Assembly (NCBI GenBank): GCA_024811115.1
Contig: JAKOGH010000557.1
Span: 1 to 24,549, forward strand
Direction: 5' to 3'
DNA: 24,549 nucleotides
Source of the DNA: Terana coerulea
Taxonomy: Eukaryota; Basidiomycota; Agaricomycetes; Polyporales; Phanerochaetaceae
Positions 1-9,205 of this stretch are shown piece by piece. Positions within the stretch are counted from its first letter, which is position 1, and each line of letters opens with the position of its first letter. The notes beneath the pieces were generated by a model. It was not told the DNA's origin. It saw nothing but the letters and a program-made list of their open reading frames with translations, and ran no database searches. The translations under genes and the position numbers were made by a program.

Positions 1-1195
1 CCATTCCGGACGAATGTTAAGACGGTGCCTCTTTTGACTGCGCTGTCAGAAAAGCTCGGAATTGCACTTTTCATGGCGGGTTCACTTACGCTCTCCGTCC
101 CGTACGACCACCCGCACTTCCTCGGTCTCTCCTATGGAGGCAAAAATCCAGTCCTTGGTGAAGCGGACCTCATCATCATACTCGACGCGGAAGTCCCTTG
201 GATTGATACTTGCGGCAACGCGCCTCGTTCGGACGCACGAATATTTGTGTTGGACCCCGATCCTCTGAAGCAAACGTACGGCTGGTCTCACGTGGATGCG
301 GACATCATATGCAGAGTCGACGTGGAAGTGGCCTTGCGACAGCTACTGGAAGCTGCGAACGCTGCACCAGAACGAATCAACACTTCCGCCGTCGAAGAAC
401 GAGCCCGTCAGTTGTCTTCCAGGCACGAGGAGCTGTTATCGCACCTTGTCAAGAGGGAGACGAATCTTCAGGATCCGACTGTGGCAGATTCCCCTTTATT
501 CTAGCGGCGTTGCGAGAGGTAGTCGCGGCACAAACCCCGGTCACGGTGCGAACACGCTGTGGCTCAACGAAGGCATCAGTAACTACCCAACCGCATTCGA
601 CCACATTCGTCCGACTGTCCCCGGCAGCATGCTTTGCTCCGGAGGATCCAGCCTAGGATGGGCGCTGGGCGCTGCAGTCGGAGTTGGCCTCGGTGACGAC
701 GGGAAACATGACTTGACGGTTGCCATCGTTGGAGACGGCACCTTCCTGTTCGGAGTGCCCAGCGCGGCATACTGGATGGCGAGAAGGTATCATACAGTGC
801 GTGCCCCCAATTTCGAGTGACTTCATGACCCAGTACTGACTACGAGCTTGATATTCCAGCCATATCTTACGGTTATTCTGAATAACGGGGTTGGGCTGTA
901 AGGTCACTTACGGCTCCGCGGAAGCTCTGCTGACCGCGTCTTTTCACAGTCTCCGAAGAATTCGATGATGGGTCTGTATCCCGCAGGCCATGGCAGTAAG
1001 GCAGCGGGGTCCCTCTCAGTTGGCTTTGGGCCCGAAATGCCCGACTACGCCGGAATCGCCGCAGCCGCCGGCGGGGCGTGGGGTCAACGAGTATCTGAGC
1101 CCGGGAAGGTTAAGGAGGTGCTGGAGGAAGCTGTTCGAGTCGTGTTGGAGGAGAAGCGATGCGCAGTAGTCGATTGTATAGTGCGATTCATATGA
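1..1195 (+). pseudogene. Thiamine diphosphate-dependent enzyme (acetolactate synthase / benzoylformate decarboxylase superfamily), 3' part, frameshifted
   Basis: The 5' part lies outside the window; the frame is open from base 1. Residues encoded by 25-447 resemble the central domain of the superfamily. 580-796 encodes the start of the ThDP-binding domain, with GDG at 731-739. An intron at 797-859 (GTGCGT..CAG) and one at 898-949 (GTAAGG..CAG) separate it from the NN pair at 881-886 and the C-terminal exon 950-1195 (SPKNSMMGLYPAGHGS). After splicing, GDG and NN are 26 residues apart, which fits the ThDP motif GDG-x(24-27)-NN. The frame changes three times by one missing base, each inside a four-base run: C at 491-494, C at 535-538 and G at 887-890. 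The protein otherwise reads on smoothly, so this is a recent pseudogene or a gene with consensus errors. The exact substrate cannot be told from this fragment. It converges on the F-box gene. Confidence 0.8.
797..859 (+). other. Intron in the thiamine diphosphate enzyme gene
   Basis: GTGCGT donor and ATTCCAG acceptor, 63 bp, phase 0. It joins the exon ending RRYHT to the exon starting PYLTVILNN, which restores the beta strand before the NN of the ThDP motif. The unspliced sequence contains a stop in frame. Confidence 0.75.
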
Positions 1196-1422
1196 ACCGA
1201 GTACGAGCCTGAATAGTGCAGAATATGATAGTATTTCATAGTATTAGGCGGTGTCTAGCAGGAATGTATCATATACAACGACTTCAGAACACACTTGGTG
1301 AAGAGCGTCCTGTCAGACTATGGATACAGTAATCGTCGGCAGCTATATTAGACATTGCTAATTCTGGGAACGCATAGTCAGGGAGGAGCGGTGGAGATGC
1401 AAAGGCTGATCATACCTTTTCA

Positions 1423-2607
1423 TTACACCTCTCTCCACAGCGTATCTGCGCCTGCGTCAGGATCCAACACACACACTCCTTCCACCACCTGCATAACGGC
1501 TCTGTCGAACTCATACACGAAGATGACCCGAGTTATCGAGGGGCAGTAGATGCGAAGCTCGTATGTCAGAGCTCGTAAAGCCGCCGTTGTAACAGGAGCT
1601 GGCTCCCATTCGGAGACTTCGAACTCGACACAGCGGAGCCTGGAGAAGCGCATGAGATGGCGGTAGAACTCCACCCTCTGCCACAGAAAGCACAAGCCCG
1701 GGGTTACGGAGACACTCTGAGGAGATTGCGACATGGAGACGAACCTCTTTGCCGTCAACGGGTAGGACCAGCGTTCCAAGATAGCGTAGGTCGACCAGCG
1801 TCGAGAACGGAACGCTCATGGCACTCAGGAGCTCCATAGTAAACTCTGCGGTATATGACTCGTCCGCGAGGTCAAGAGCGCGAAGCGCTTTGAGACGCCC
1901 GAAGCTTCTCCAGCAGCTCGTGCAGCTCTGTGCTCTTCTCTTCATCGTCGGTCTGCGAAAGGCATGTCTTGACGCGTGTGATGGGACGCCCAGGGACGAG
2001 AGCCACGGCTGCCTCATCGAACGTGCACTCCAATATCGAGAGCTTCGGCAGTGAGGGGGTTTGGGACAACGGCGGGGTAGCGCGGACGTCAACGACGACG
2101 TCTTTACGGAAGTCGGCAAGGCAGAGGTCGGTGATGTTGCGTTGCGTCCGCAGGAATGAGACGAGGTGTCTATCCCATTCGAAGTCGCAGTGAAACGTCT
2201 GGAGTTGGAATTTGCAGCCAGCCAGTATCCACGCCTGAGCCGTGTCATTGATCTGCTCGAAGTGCACGTTGAGGAAGCGGAGCCGAGAGAGCTGGCGAAG
2301 AGCGGAAGCGACAACTTCCCAGAAGTTGTCAGGGAAGATGTGGGGTTTCGTGGGATGCTTCGTCGTCCGAGTCCTCATCTGCAACGAAGATGGACAGGGC
2401 TTCGACCAGCGAGGACAGCCGTGCGGTGCTGCCCAGGATGCGACATACTGCAATGGTACACGAGGAGTCGCGCAGATGTAGGGTGTTATACAGAGCGCGC
2501 TCCGCCTCCTTCTGGAATCGTTTCGAGACGGTGCAAAGAGTAGCGAGTTCAGCGCGAGAGGCAACGTTCCTGACGATGAGATGGTACACCTCTTGAGAGA
2601 GTTCCAT
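1423..2607 (-). pseudogene. F-box protein with leucine-rich-like C-terminal region, reading frame broken
   Basis: Such proteins act as substrate-recruiting subunits of SCF (Skp1-Cullin-F-box) ubiquitin ligases and are greatly expanded in Agaricomycetes. The N-terminal F-box begins MELSQEVYHLIV and continues through LATLCTVSKRFQKEAE, matching the usual mushroom F-box start. I chose the ATG at 2607 because the F-box usually starts directly at it; an in-frame ATG at 2664 would add 19 residues, and further upstream only GTG is available. The middle part has leucine-rich helical and strand segments (LSRLRFLNVHFEQI; LKALRALDLADESY). The C-terminus (CVEFEVSEWEP, then YCPSITRVIFVYEFDR, ending DTLWREV) is typical of this family. 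The frame shifts near 2337-2350, near 1893-1912 and again between about 1690 and 1790, each time by the same phase step. No good introns explain these, so it is either a pseudogene or carries sequence errors. Confidence 0.7.
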
Positions 2608-2732
2608 ACGGCGACGGGTGCACCTAGACAACGCGTAGCGGTGAGCATGAAAATCGACGACCATGTCAATGAGCGAGTCGTTGTAGGCAGCGAAACAGAC
2701 CTCTGATCCGCTAGGTAACACCGCACCCACAA

Positions 2733-4202
2733 CTTAGTATAGTACGCGGGTGAAAGCTGGAAAAATCGGACCCCATCAATGAATGTCTATAGCTAAATAC
2801 GTGATGACGTACGAAGCAAAATAGAGTGGGCGGGTTTATCACCGGATTGCACTCGTATCTACTTCGGGAGAAGGGTTTTAAGCGTTCGCCATTTCATTCC
2901 ATTTACAACAATGCGGTACCTGCCGTTGGTAGTCGTATGGATTATCTTGGAGGCGTCCGGCACACGGCAAGCAAAGCTTGCTGCCTATGAACGAGCGGCA
3001 TGAGGAAAAGTTCCCTGATATAGATTGGGACATACCCGAGTTGTCTGCGAAGAAGAGAGCTCTAATCCTGTGTAGCGGGAGAGTTCAACAATATGGTGTC
3101 CTGAATGTGTGAAATTAGTTCCTTTGGGGCTATTCTACAGAGCAAACGCCTTACCCTTTCTCCGCGTCCTGAGGGAAGTTCGTGACGGTTTGAGTTGGGA
3201 TTGGGCTCAGCTACTCCGAACGCTTCCTGACCCGTACTGCAGGACTCCCCGGCAGAGTGTGGCGACTTAGCCTCGACATCCCTCGGTGTCCGCTTTATCG
3301 TGCCATTTGAGGTGCCTGTGCCGGATAGGTCCTGAATCCTCCGATGTGGCCTCATCTCGGGGATTCGAGGGGGATAGCCAATGAGTTTGTTTGCCGGTGT
3401 ACGGTTGCCATCGTATGCGGGGGACCGTTACGCTGCGTCTGTCCGGTCCAGTCAGGGGCTTTTGACTACGGTTGCCAGAACCGAACTGGACAAACCACTA
3501 AAAGTACCACTCCGCCGTCTTCGCAGGCTGGCTGCCTCGGGCACATGGCGCTCACATGGCGGTCGTGCGTGAGCAGATCGGTCATCTCGGTAAAATAGAA
3601 CGTCCCAGGCAATTAACAAACTGCCCATGCAATGCAGCGCAGTCCAAGGTCACCGCAGTCGGTAGAAGACTTGCTGCCATGACAAACACGTACGATGAAC
3701 CCGCGAAACTCGATAACACGACCAGCAAGACCAGCTACGCCACCGCCAGCCAAGCTTCGGGCGTCCGAGGTTCGCGGCCGGGAGACAGGTGGGAACAGTC
3801 TCAATTGTGTAACGCTTCAGACGGTCGAAGTGTACCCGATGCACATCACCGCACGTAAAGGCTGTTTCTGACTGATTGGACCACCGCAGGCATTAAGCGC
3901 TGTTAGGGAAAGCGTCGGCGGAGAATACTTGCGCACCGCCGAAAAAGCTGCTAAGTTCGGTTGAGCGCACAACCAAGAATAACATACATAGTGGAGCGGA
4001 ACTTACTAGAGCAATGTCCTACACCATATGGTCCCAGGAGAATGGGAATTTTGTTACATAACCAGCGAGTGGCTAGGATCCTCGAAAACGAGGTGGCCAT
4101 TCGGGCTGTTCGAACTGCTCTGTGAGCATCGCAAGGGCACTGCGCGGACATGAAGAGCCTGAAAGAGTTCTGCACTGCGGGAAGTAGAACCATTATTTAT
4201 TA
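2733..4202. other. Intergenic stretch without recognisable genes
   Basis: About 1.5 kb with only short overlapping open frames on both strands and no family-like protein. One small frame, 2987-3112 (+), encodes 41 residues including FPDIDWDIPELSAKKRAL. It overlaps, in another frame, an upstream ATG at 2911 that starts a hydrophobic, signal-peptide-like stretch (MRYLPLVVVWIILEA). A short secreted protein broken by a frameshift is conceivable but not supported enough to call. Frames at 3381-3572 and 3556-3858 have no recognisable content. Confidence 0.4.
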
Positions 4203-4409
4203 CCGGATAACCCACTCATCCGGCACCTAGCAGTGGGAAACCCACTCAAAAGTGCCTACCCATAAATAAATGGGAAATCCAGGACTGGAAAATCCGACAT
4301 CAGATGTCGGATTTCCCGCGAGGTCGGATCAACACTGGACAGCCCAATGCGCCGCAGTGGATTTCCCAGCACCTGGAATACCCACTCACTACAGCAGGGT
4401 TTTCCAGTA
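4203..4409. repeat. Left cluster of short palindromic repeats (CAGTGGG-AAA-CCCACTCA type)
   Basis: Degenerate copies of a short palindrome are packed here: CCGGAT-n9-ATCCGG at 4203-4223; AGTGGG-AAA-CCCACT at 4232-4246; a relative at 4354-4369 (GCAGTGGATTTCCCAG); and CCCACTCA followed by GGGTTTTCC around 4380-4406. Several copies end in the same CACTCA tail. A related cluster lies at 5989-6150. The motif is not coding. It resembles subterminal repeats of DNA transposons, but no family is recognised. Confidence 0.7.
4290..4314. repeat. Perfect 12-bp inverted repeat with 1-nt centre
   Basis: AAATCCGACATC and GATGTCGGATTT flank a single A at 4302. The pairing resumes after one mismatch (GG at 4287-4288 with CC at 4316-4317). 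It sits inside the left palindrome cluster and could extrude a cruciform or fold as a hairpin in RNA. Function unknown. Confidence 0.8.
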
Positions 4410-4836
4410 GTACATGCCGGAAGTCATAAAGCATTAGTAGCTGTGTGCACAATGTGTTATAAAATCCTACCATGCCCGTAGAGGCTTTCGACGCTAAAAC
4501 GCGCGGCATTGAGCATGGACATCGCTCTCGCTGACGCTCTGTTGATGAATTCCTTGCTCAAGGCGACGACGAGGGCCATTTCCGAGATGCTTTCTGCACT
4601 AAAACTTAAGAGAAGCGTATGTAATACATTAGTATAGGTGCTCTTGACCTTTGACAAGGTCCAAACTGGCGGAATATCACGCAGGAACCCTACGGTCAAT
4701 GATTTGAGGTTTGCTCAAGTCAATGCCAAAAGCGGCATCTTCCCGGGCTTCGACGTCTGTGCGGCAAGCCGGCAGCACAGCAAATCAGTCGGAGTGTGGA
4801 AGTGCTACTTGACTTACTTACTGCATCATTGTGAAT

Positions 4837-5262
4837 TCAGGCTCCGAAAGGGAAAAGCTTGCTCCAGCGGCATCCGCCGGTGACGTCGTCATTGAGATTC
4901 ATGACTTCACGCCAAAATCGCTGCTTGGCTCACTCCTTCACCATATCCCCTTCCGCCATCTTGACATCTTGCCACCTGTTCGCTATCCTTCATTTCTCTT
5001 CGAATAGCTTCAGTTTCGGTTCTTCGTCAAGGCCTTGCGTGAGCCCATGGCATTGCTCGCGAAACTGCCACCAACGGCTCACCGTGGGCGAAACATGAGA
5101 CGGTACGCCTCGCTTCTTTGGTGTGAAGTCAGAGCATGTTACGCGCGTTGACCATTTGGATAGGAATTGGTGGGTATTGGGGTTGACGGCAGGCTGTCGC
5201 GACCATGTGAGCTGCAGCCGCAGAGCAGGTTGTTTAGGTGGCCCTGGCCGGCCTCGTCTCCT
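4837..5262 (-). pseudogene. Decayed ORF of unknown function
   Basis: A single minus-strand frame of 142 codons reads like a real protein but has in-frame TGA codons at 4990-4992 and 4930-4932, plus the terminal TGA, and no ATG at its start (a TAA precedes it). It begins with a basic Gly/Arg/Pro stretch (RRRGRPGPPKQPALRLQL), reminiscent of an AT-hook. It continues with tryptophan-rich segments (VSPTVSRWWQFREQCHGL; RIANRWQDVKMAEGDMVKE; KQRFWREVMNLNDDVTGG). Trp and charged residues are placed as in a helical DNA-binding or structural protein, but I recognise no family. It lies inside the candidate palindrome-bounded element, so it could be a transposon relic or a captured host fragment. Confidence 0.35.
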
Positions 5263-5988
5263 TTATACAGGTCAGTCACTGTGCATAGTGCGCCGGACTT
5301 ACTGAACATCATGCGCTTTATGGCAGGTCTTCTAGGGCAACAACCTGAAGACAGAGCAGTACGTCAATGGCGGCAACATGACTCTTATTCAGCTGCCTTA
5401 CTTGACAGTGTGCGTAGCCTTTTCCTACCAGTGTCGGCGTGGGTGTCTTCAATTCTCCTCGTCATTAACTGTGAATCTTACGCACGGAGGTTGCTTCATG
5501 CACTCGACCACTGCGAAAGTCCCGGCATCAATGGAAACTGGCGCCGACCTTGCTAACATGGACAACTATAGAGGGGCGGATGTGGACGGGATGGCTGATT
5601 AGCAGTACATACAGAATAACAACTGGTGCGTGCATTGTTGGCCGGGTTTCTGCTGACTTTTCTGAGCAGATGATGGTACAAACAGATTGATCCAAGTCAA
5701 TCATCGGGTTAGGGGCTCTTAGCGGCTTGAAGCCCATTCCGGGAGTGGGGAACGCAGAGAGAACGGAGCTGGAGGCAGGCGCAAGATTGCGTGGTCAGGA
5801 GAGGTAGATAGCGCAGGTACATACTGCTTCAATCTTGTTAGAACTATGTAGCAGTGCGCCGGCACCAATATATTTACATATGATACAAGTCCTTTTATAT
5901 TGAGGGGTTTACCTACCATGAGACCTGGAGTGCGTGTCTATAAAGCCAGGAAATGACATGAAGCCCTGACGGATATTCCGTTAGATAT
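5263..5988. other. No supported gene
   Basis: Interior of the candidate element. Only short frames without family-like content are seen on either strand. I found no RNA gene or repeat here. Confidence 0.4.
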
Positions 5989-6150
5989 CACTGGGTTACC
6001 CACTCATTCCACATTGGGAAATCCACTGCTTGATGGCAGATTGTGCACACTTTCAGTGGATTATCCACTCACCCCCGGCAGTGGATTTCCCACTCACGTC
6101 CCATGGGTGAGCAGTGGGTTTCCCACTCATTTTGCAGTGGGTTATCCACT
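5989..6150. repeat. Right cluster of short palindromic repeats
   Basis: Six related units lie in 162 bp: CACTGGGTTACCCACTCAT at 5989-6007, ATTGGGAAATCCACT near 6013, CAGTGGATTATCCACTCA at 6054-6071, GCAGTGGATTTCCCACTCA at 6079-6096, AGTGGGTTTCCCACTCA at 6113-6129 and AGTGGGTTATCCACT at 6136-6150. Most are near-perfect palindromes with a common CACTCA tail and short variable spacers. They match the left cluster at 4203-4409 and have the same tail orientation. Confidence 0.8.
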
Positions 6151-6727
6151 TTTAAATATCAGATCTACTACCCGCAGTGTCTGAGCGCTGGCGTTGCTTT
6201 GGTAGGGCAGAGACTTGGGGCGTCGCACTGGCATCGGCTGAGAGCCACCAAGCGAGACCAGAAAGTTGGCAACAGGCACCTTGTTCTCTATCTCAGCACC
6301 TATCATACCACCACTTCGCCCGTGCCATGGTGAAGCTTAGAAAGCCGGAGTAGGTGCTCGCCTTAGCTCCGGCAGACCGCTTCACAAGCCAGTGACGGAG
6401 GTTTTGAGATGCAACTCGTAACTTATAGTTGACTATCAAGGGTGTCCAGACAAAGAAGGGGGCCTTCCGGCACCGAGCGAAGTCCAGCCCCGACACCGGC
6501 ATAAATTACAGCTTCCGAAAGAAGCTTCGCCTGGGACTCGGCCAGACAACGGGATCGGACTTCGTATATTGATGCTCCTAACTGAAGCGTTTATAAGCCA
6601 AGGAGTATCCCCGTTTGGCTACCGTGAACTATGTGTACAATCCATTCCAACAACCTGTGACTATTTAACTTGTTTGAACCCGGTATAATATTCAGAGACG
6701 TACACATGTAGCAAGAAAAGTCCATGG
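6151..6727. other. Intergenic, downstream of AP-2 sigma
   Basis: No convincing protein frame. It should contain the 3' untranslated region and polyadenylation region of the AP-2 sigma gene, which ends at 6728 on the minus strand. Confidence 0.4.
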
Positions 6728-7448
6728 TCACTCCAGTTTCTCCAACTCTTCGAGCCGTGCGAGTACTACATCCTTACTCGTCTCTTCGATTTCTCCGGCG
6801 AGGAATACTTCGTCCAGAATGGCATACACCTAACAGGACGCGTGAGATCAGATTCGGCGGTATGGAGGCTGAGAAAAATATGAAATACCTTGTAGAAATT
6901 GAATACGAGGTCGAGTTCGCACACGTTGTCGAAGAATGAGTCTAGTAGTCAAGAAGAATCTCAGTGATGCTATTTCGGAGAGAACCAGCGGTATGACACA
7001 CCCAGTACCTCGACAAACAAGTGAATAGCTTCCAAGTACGCCAGCTCGTTGTCATTTGCATCGACACATACGCAGAAGAACAGGCCTGCGTATCTCCTGT
7101 ACACAATCTTGTGGTTGCGAAACTGCGCACACGGCGTGGTGAGCCCCAGTTGACGCAGTCGGTAAGCTGTAGACGTACTTCGACGAAGTTCGACTGATAC
7201 TTCTGGTCTCTTGGAGCGACTAGACGGTGTACTTCACCGCGAAGGCGGACCTGAAGGAGAGGTTAGCGACTCCTACGAGTGTCTACGGATGCCAGCAACT
7301 TACCTTCTCGTCGTCATCGTAAGGAACATACCACTTAGAAAGTCGGGTCTTCCCTTGCCTATTCTGTTGCAATGGTCATGGCATCAATGCACTTGGCAAT
7401 GTTACCGTCTGGAGACGTACCGACCTGCACCAAGATGAACCTGATCAT
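6728..7448 (-). CDS. APS2: AP-2 clathrin adaptor complex, sigma subunit
   Basis: This is the small sigma subunit of the AP-2 heterotetramer. It recruits clathrin and acidic dileucine cargo at the plasma membrane for endocytosis. Six exons on the minus strand join as 7425-7448, 7304-7363, 7179-7250, 7002-7122, 6889-6941 and 6728-6829. All five introns (53-61 bp) are GT..AG and the joined frame is 432 nt, giving 143 residues, the usual length for this family. The start MIRFILVQ is the canonical N-terminus, followed by [20 protein letters not shown], then [13 protein letters not shown] and [16 protein letters not shown]. Next come [20 protein letters not shown] and [20 protein letters not shown], ending EELEKLE. 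It is one longin-like domain covering the whole protein. There are no frameshifts or stops. Exons are too short to appear as long open frames. It is divergent from TRP4. The first donor (GTCGGT) is non-standard. Confidence 0.95.
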
Positions 7449-7842
7449 GGTCTCTGGTGAAGCCTTGGAAACGCACAGTCAGCTCACCGTCGAAGCGCTT
7501 TCAGAAGCTTACTGACCAGGTAAATGGAAATTTGTAATGAAGGTAAGCGGGCCTCCAATTGATCAATCAGTCTCTTCACCTGGCTTGAAAACGCACCCAC
7601 TTACTACTCTCTCGAATGATTTCTACCCACACATCATCCTACCTTGCAGCTAGATGTTTCTTCAGTCAGCCCTATTATCAAGGAGCTCAAGAAGGTCTGA
7701 CTGGGTCCGTCGGTGACCATGTTACTCCCCAGTATCATTCCAACTATCACTCTGGGTTTGTCTATGGCTGTGAGAGACCGGGTATAGGAGAATGCTTTGC
7801 GTGAGTCATATATCACCCGCCTTCACCTCTCTCTCCCCCATC
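7449..7842. promoter_or_regulatory. Divergent promoter between AP-2 sigma and TRP4
   Basis: 394 bp separate the two start codons, which point away from each other, so both 5' regions and promoters must lie here. No TATA box is obvious near either start. The TRP4 side is pyrimidine-rich (CTCTCTCCCCC just before the ATG), as is common near fungal transcription starts. A TGAGTCA site lies at 7802-7808. Confidence 0.6.
7802..7808 (+). promoter_or_regulatory. Gcn4/CPC1-type amino acid control element
   Basis: TGAGTCA matches the bZIP consensus TGA(C/G)TCA bound by Gcn4/CPC1, the general amino acid control activator of fungi. It lies 35 bp upstream of the TRP4 start. A tryptophan pathway gene is an expected target; the site's closeness to the ATG means it might fall inside the 5' untranslated region. 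Function is inferred from position only. Confidence 0.45.
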
Positions 7843-8989
7843 ATGGTCTCGAAGTACTCGCCGGACTCCTTCAAGCCTCTGTTGCAGAAGCTAGTGCACA
7901 AGCCAGAGTATTTCAGCCCCGAGGACCTCCGCATTGCTCTCGACCACGTTTTCACGCCAGACGCCGTTCTCCCTGTGCAAATTGGCGCATTTCTCACTGC
8001 TTTGCATGTGAACCGTGTCGAGCGAAGACCTGAGTCTCTTGCTGCCGCTGCAGAGGTGTTGCGGAGCAGAGCTTTGAAAGCAGCTGTAGAGAATGCGGAT
8101 GTGGATTTTGTGGTGGACATCGTCGGGACCGGCGGGGATGGGCATAACACGTTCAACGTGAGCACTACCGCTGCTATAGTCGCTGCCGGAGCTGGGGCTC
8201 GCGTGATAAAGGTGCGTAACACGTCTTATAGCATGATTCACACTGTCTAACAGCTCAGGATAGCATGGCAGCAAAGCGTCGACGTCCTCTTCAGGCTCTG
8301 CGGACTTGCTCCAATCGCTCGGATGCCTTTTCACACCTCCAACGCCGGACACACCTATGCCCATCGGCAAAGTGCCGTTCACTTTCATCCTTGCACCCCA
8401 CTATCACCCCGCCCTCGCCATGATAGCCCCGCACCGCAAAGCACTGCCCTTCCGCACGATGTTTAACGTTCTCGGGCCTCTCATCAACCCAGCGCACCCG
8501 CAAGGCATGGTAGTCGGTGTCGCCGAGCCTGAGCTAGGTAACACCTACGCTCAGAGCATTCGATCCGGCGGAGTCAAGCGTGCACTCGTCGTGTGCGGTG
8601 CCGAGAAGTTGGACGAAATTAGCTGCGCCGGCGACACCCATGTCTGGGAACTGAAGAACGGCCAGATCACAGAACGCACGATACATCCCAGAGACTTTGG
8701 ACTAGACGCGCATCCTCTATCGGAGGTTGCTGGAGGGACTCCGGAAGAGAACGCGGAGACGTTCAAGCTGCTATTATCTTCGGGCGCTGATATCCCCGGA
8801 CGACTGAAGCCCGTCCTCGACTTCGTACTTATCAACGCCAGTGCGCTGCTTGTGGTAGCCGGAGTTGCAAAAGGGTTCAAGGAAGGTGTAGCTCTGGCCC
8901 AAGAGAGCGTCTCGTCGGGCAATGCTTGGAAGGCGTTGGAGCAATTCAAGGAGGCAGGAAGACTTGCAGCAGAGAAGGTCTCGCAGTGA
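7843..8989 (+). CDS. TRP4: Anthranilate phosphoribosyltransferase
   Basis: Transfers the phosphoribosyl group of PRPP to anthranilate, the second committed step of tryptophan synthesis in the cytosol. Two exons, 7843-8211 and 8264-8989, are joined across a 52-bp intron (GTGCGT..GATAG, phase 0) to give 364 residues, normal for fungal monofunctional enzymes. The glycine-rich PRPP loop GTGGDG is at residues 95-100 and NVST at 105-108. The basic KHG motif is rebuilt exactly across the splice junction (K123, H124), followed by [15 protein letters not shown]. The C-terminal domain carries [31 protein letters not shown] and [10 protein letters not shown] chose the ATG at 7843 (context CATCATGG, and the family's usual N-terminus). 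An in-frame ATG at 7792 would add 17 residues and may be an alternative start. No frame damage. It converges on the C2-domain gene. Confidence 0.95.
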
Positions 8990-9205
8990 CGCTCTGAGTC
9001 TAAGTAGGACGTTCGGGGTTCTGCTGTGTACGTATCGCGCATAATGATTCTTAGATGTATATTACATGTTAGTCATACTTGTACTACAATTCTGCATATA
9101 AACTAAACGCATACGCGGAACAATCGCACCGCACATATTCAACGACCTGTTGAGCTCGCGTGAAAAGCTCGTCGAGGTGCAGCGCAACAGATCTGATAGA
9201 CGGCT

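Larger units (their letters stand above)
4205..6147. mobile_element. Candidate non-autonomous DNA element with palindromic subterminal repeats
   Basis: The outermost repeats are an exact 12-bp inverted pair: GGATAACCCACT at 4205-4216 and AGTGGGTTATCC at 6136-6147. Both ends are lined with the same palindrome family, and the family was not noticed elsewhere in the window. Terminal inversion plus subterminal repeats is the architecture of several cut-and-paste transposon groups. No clean target-site duplication is visible: flanks are AT-rich (ATTATTTATTACC left, ACTTTTAAATATC right) but not identical. No transposase is recognised inside; only a decayed minus-strand ORF (4837-5262). Two independent repeat arrays are the alternative. 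Confidence 0.4.

Noticed and set aside
4210..4230. Target-site duplication for the palindrome-bounded unit
   Set aside because: The AT-rich flanks (ATTATTTATTACC and ACTTTTAAATATC) are similar in composition but not identical at any plausible length.
4203..6150. CRISPR-like array
   Set aside because: Repeats are degenerate palindromes with irregular short spacers in a eukaryotic genome; there are no cas genes.
7891..9042. Long minus-strand frames opposite TRP4
   Set aside because: They are antisense shadows of a well-supported TRP4 gene and have no family-like content.
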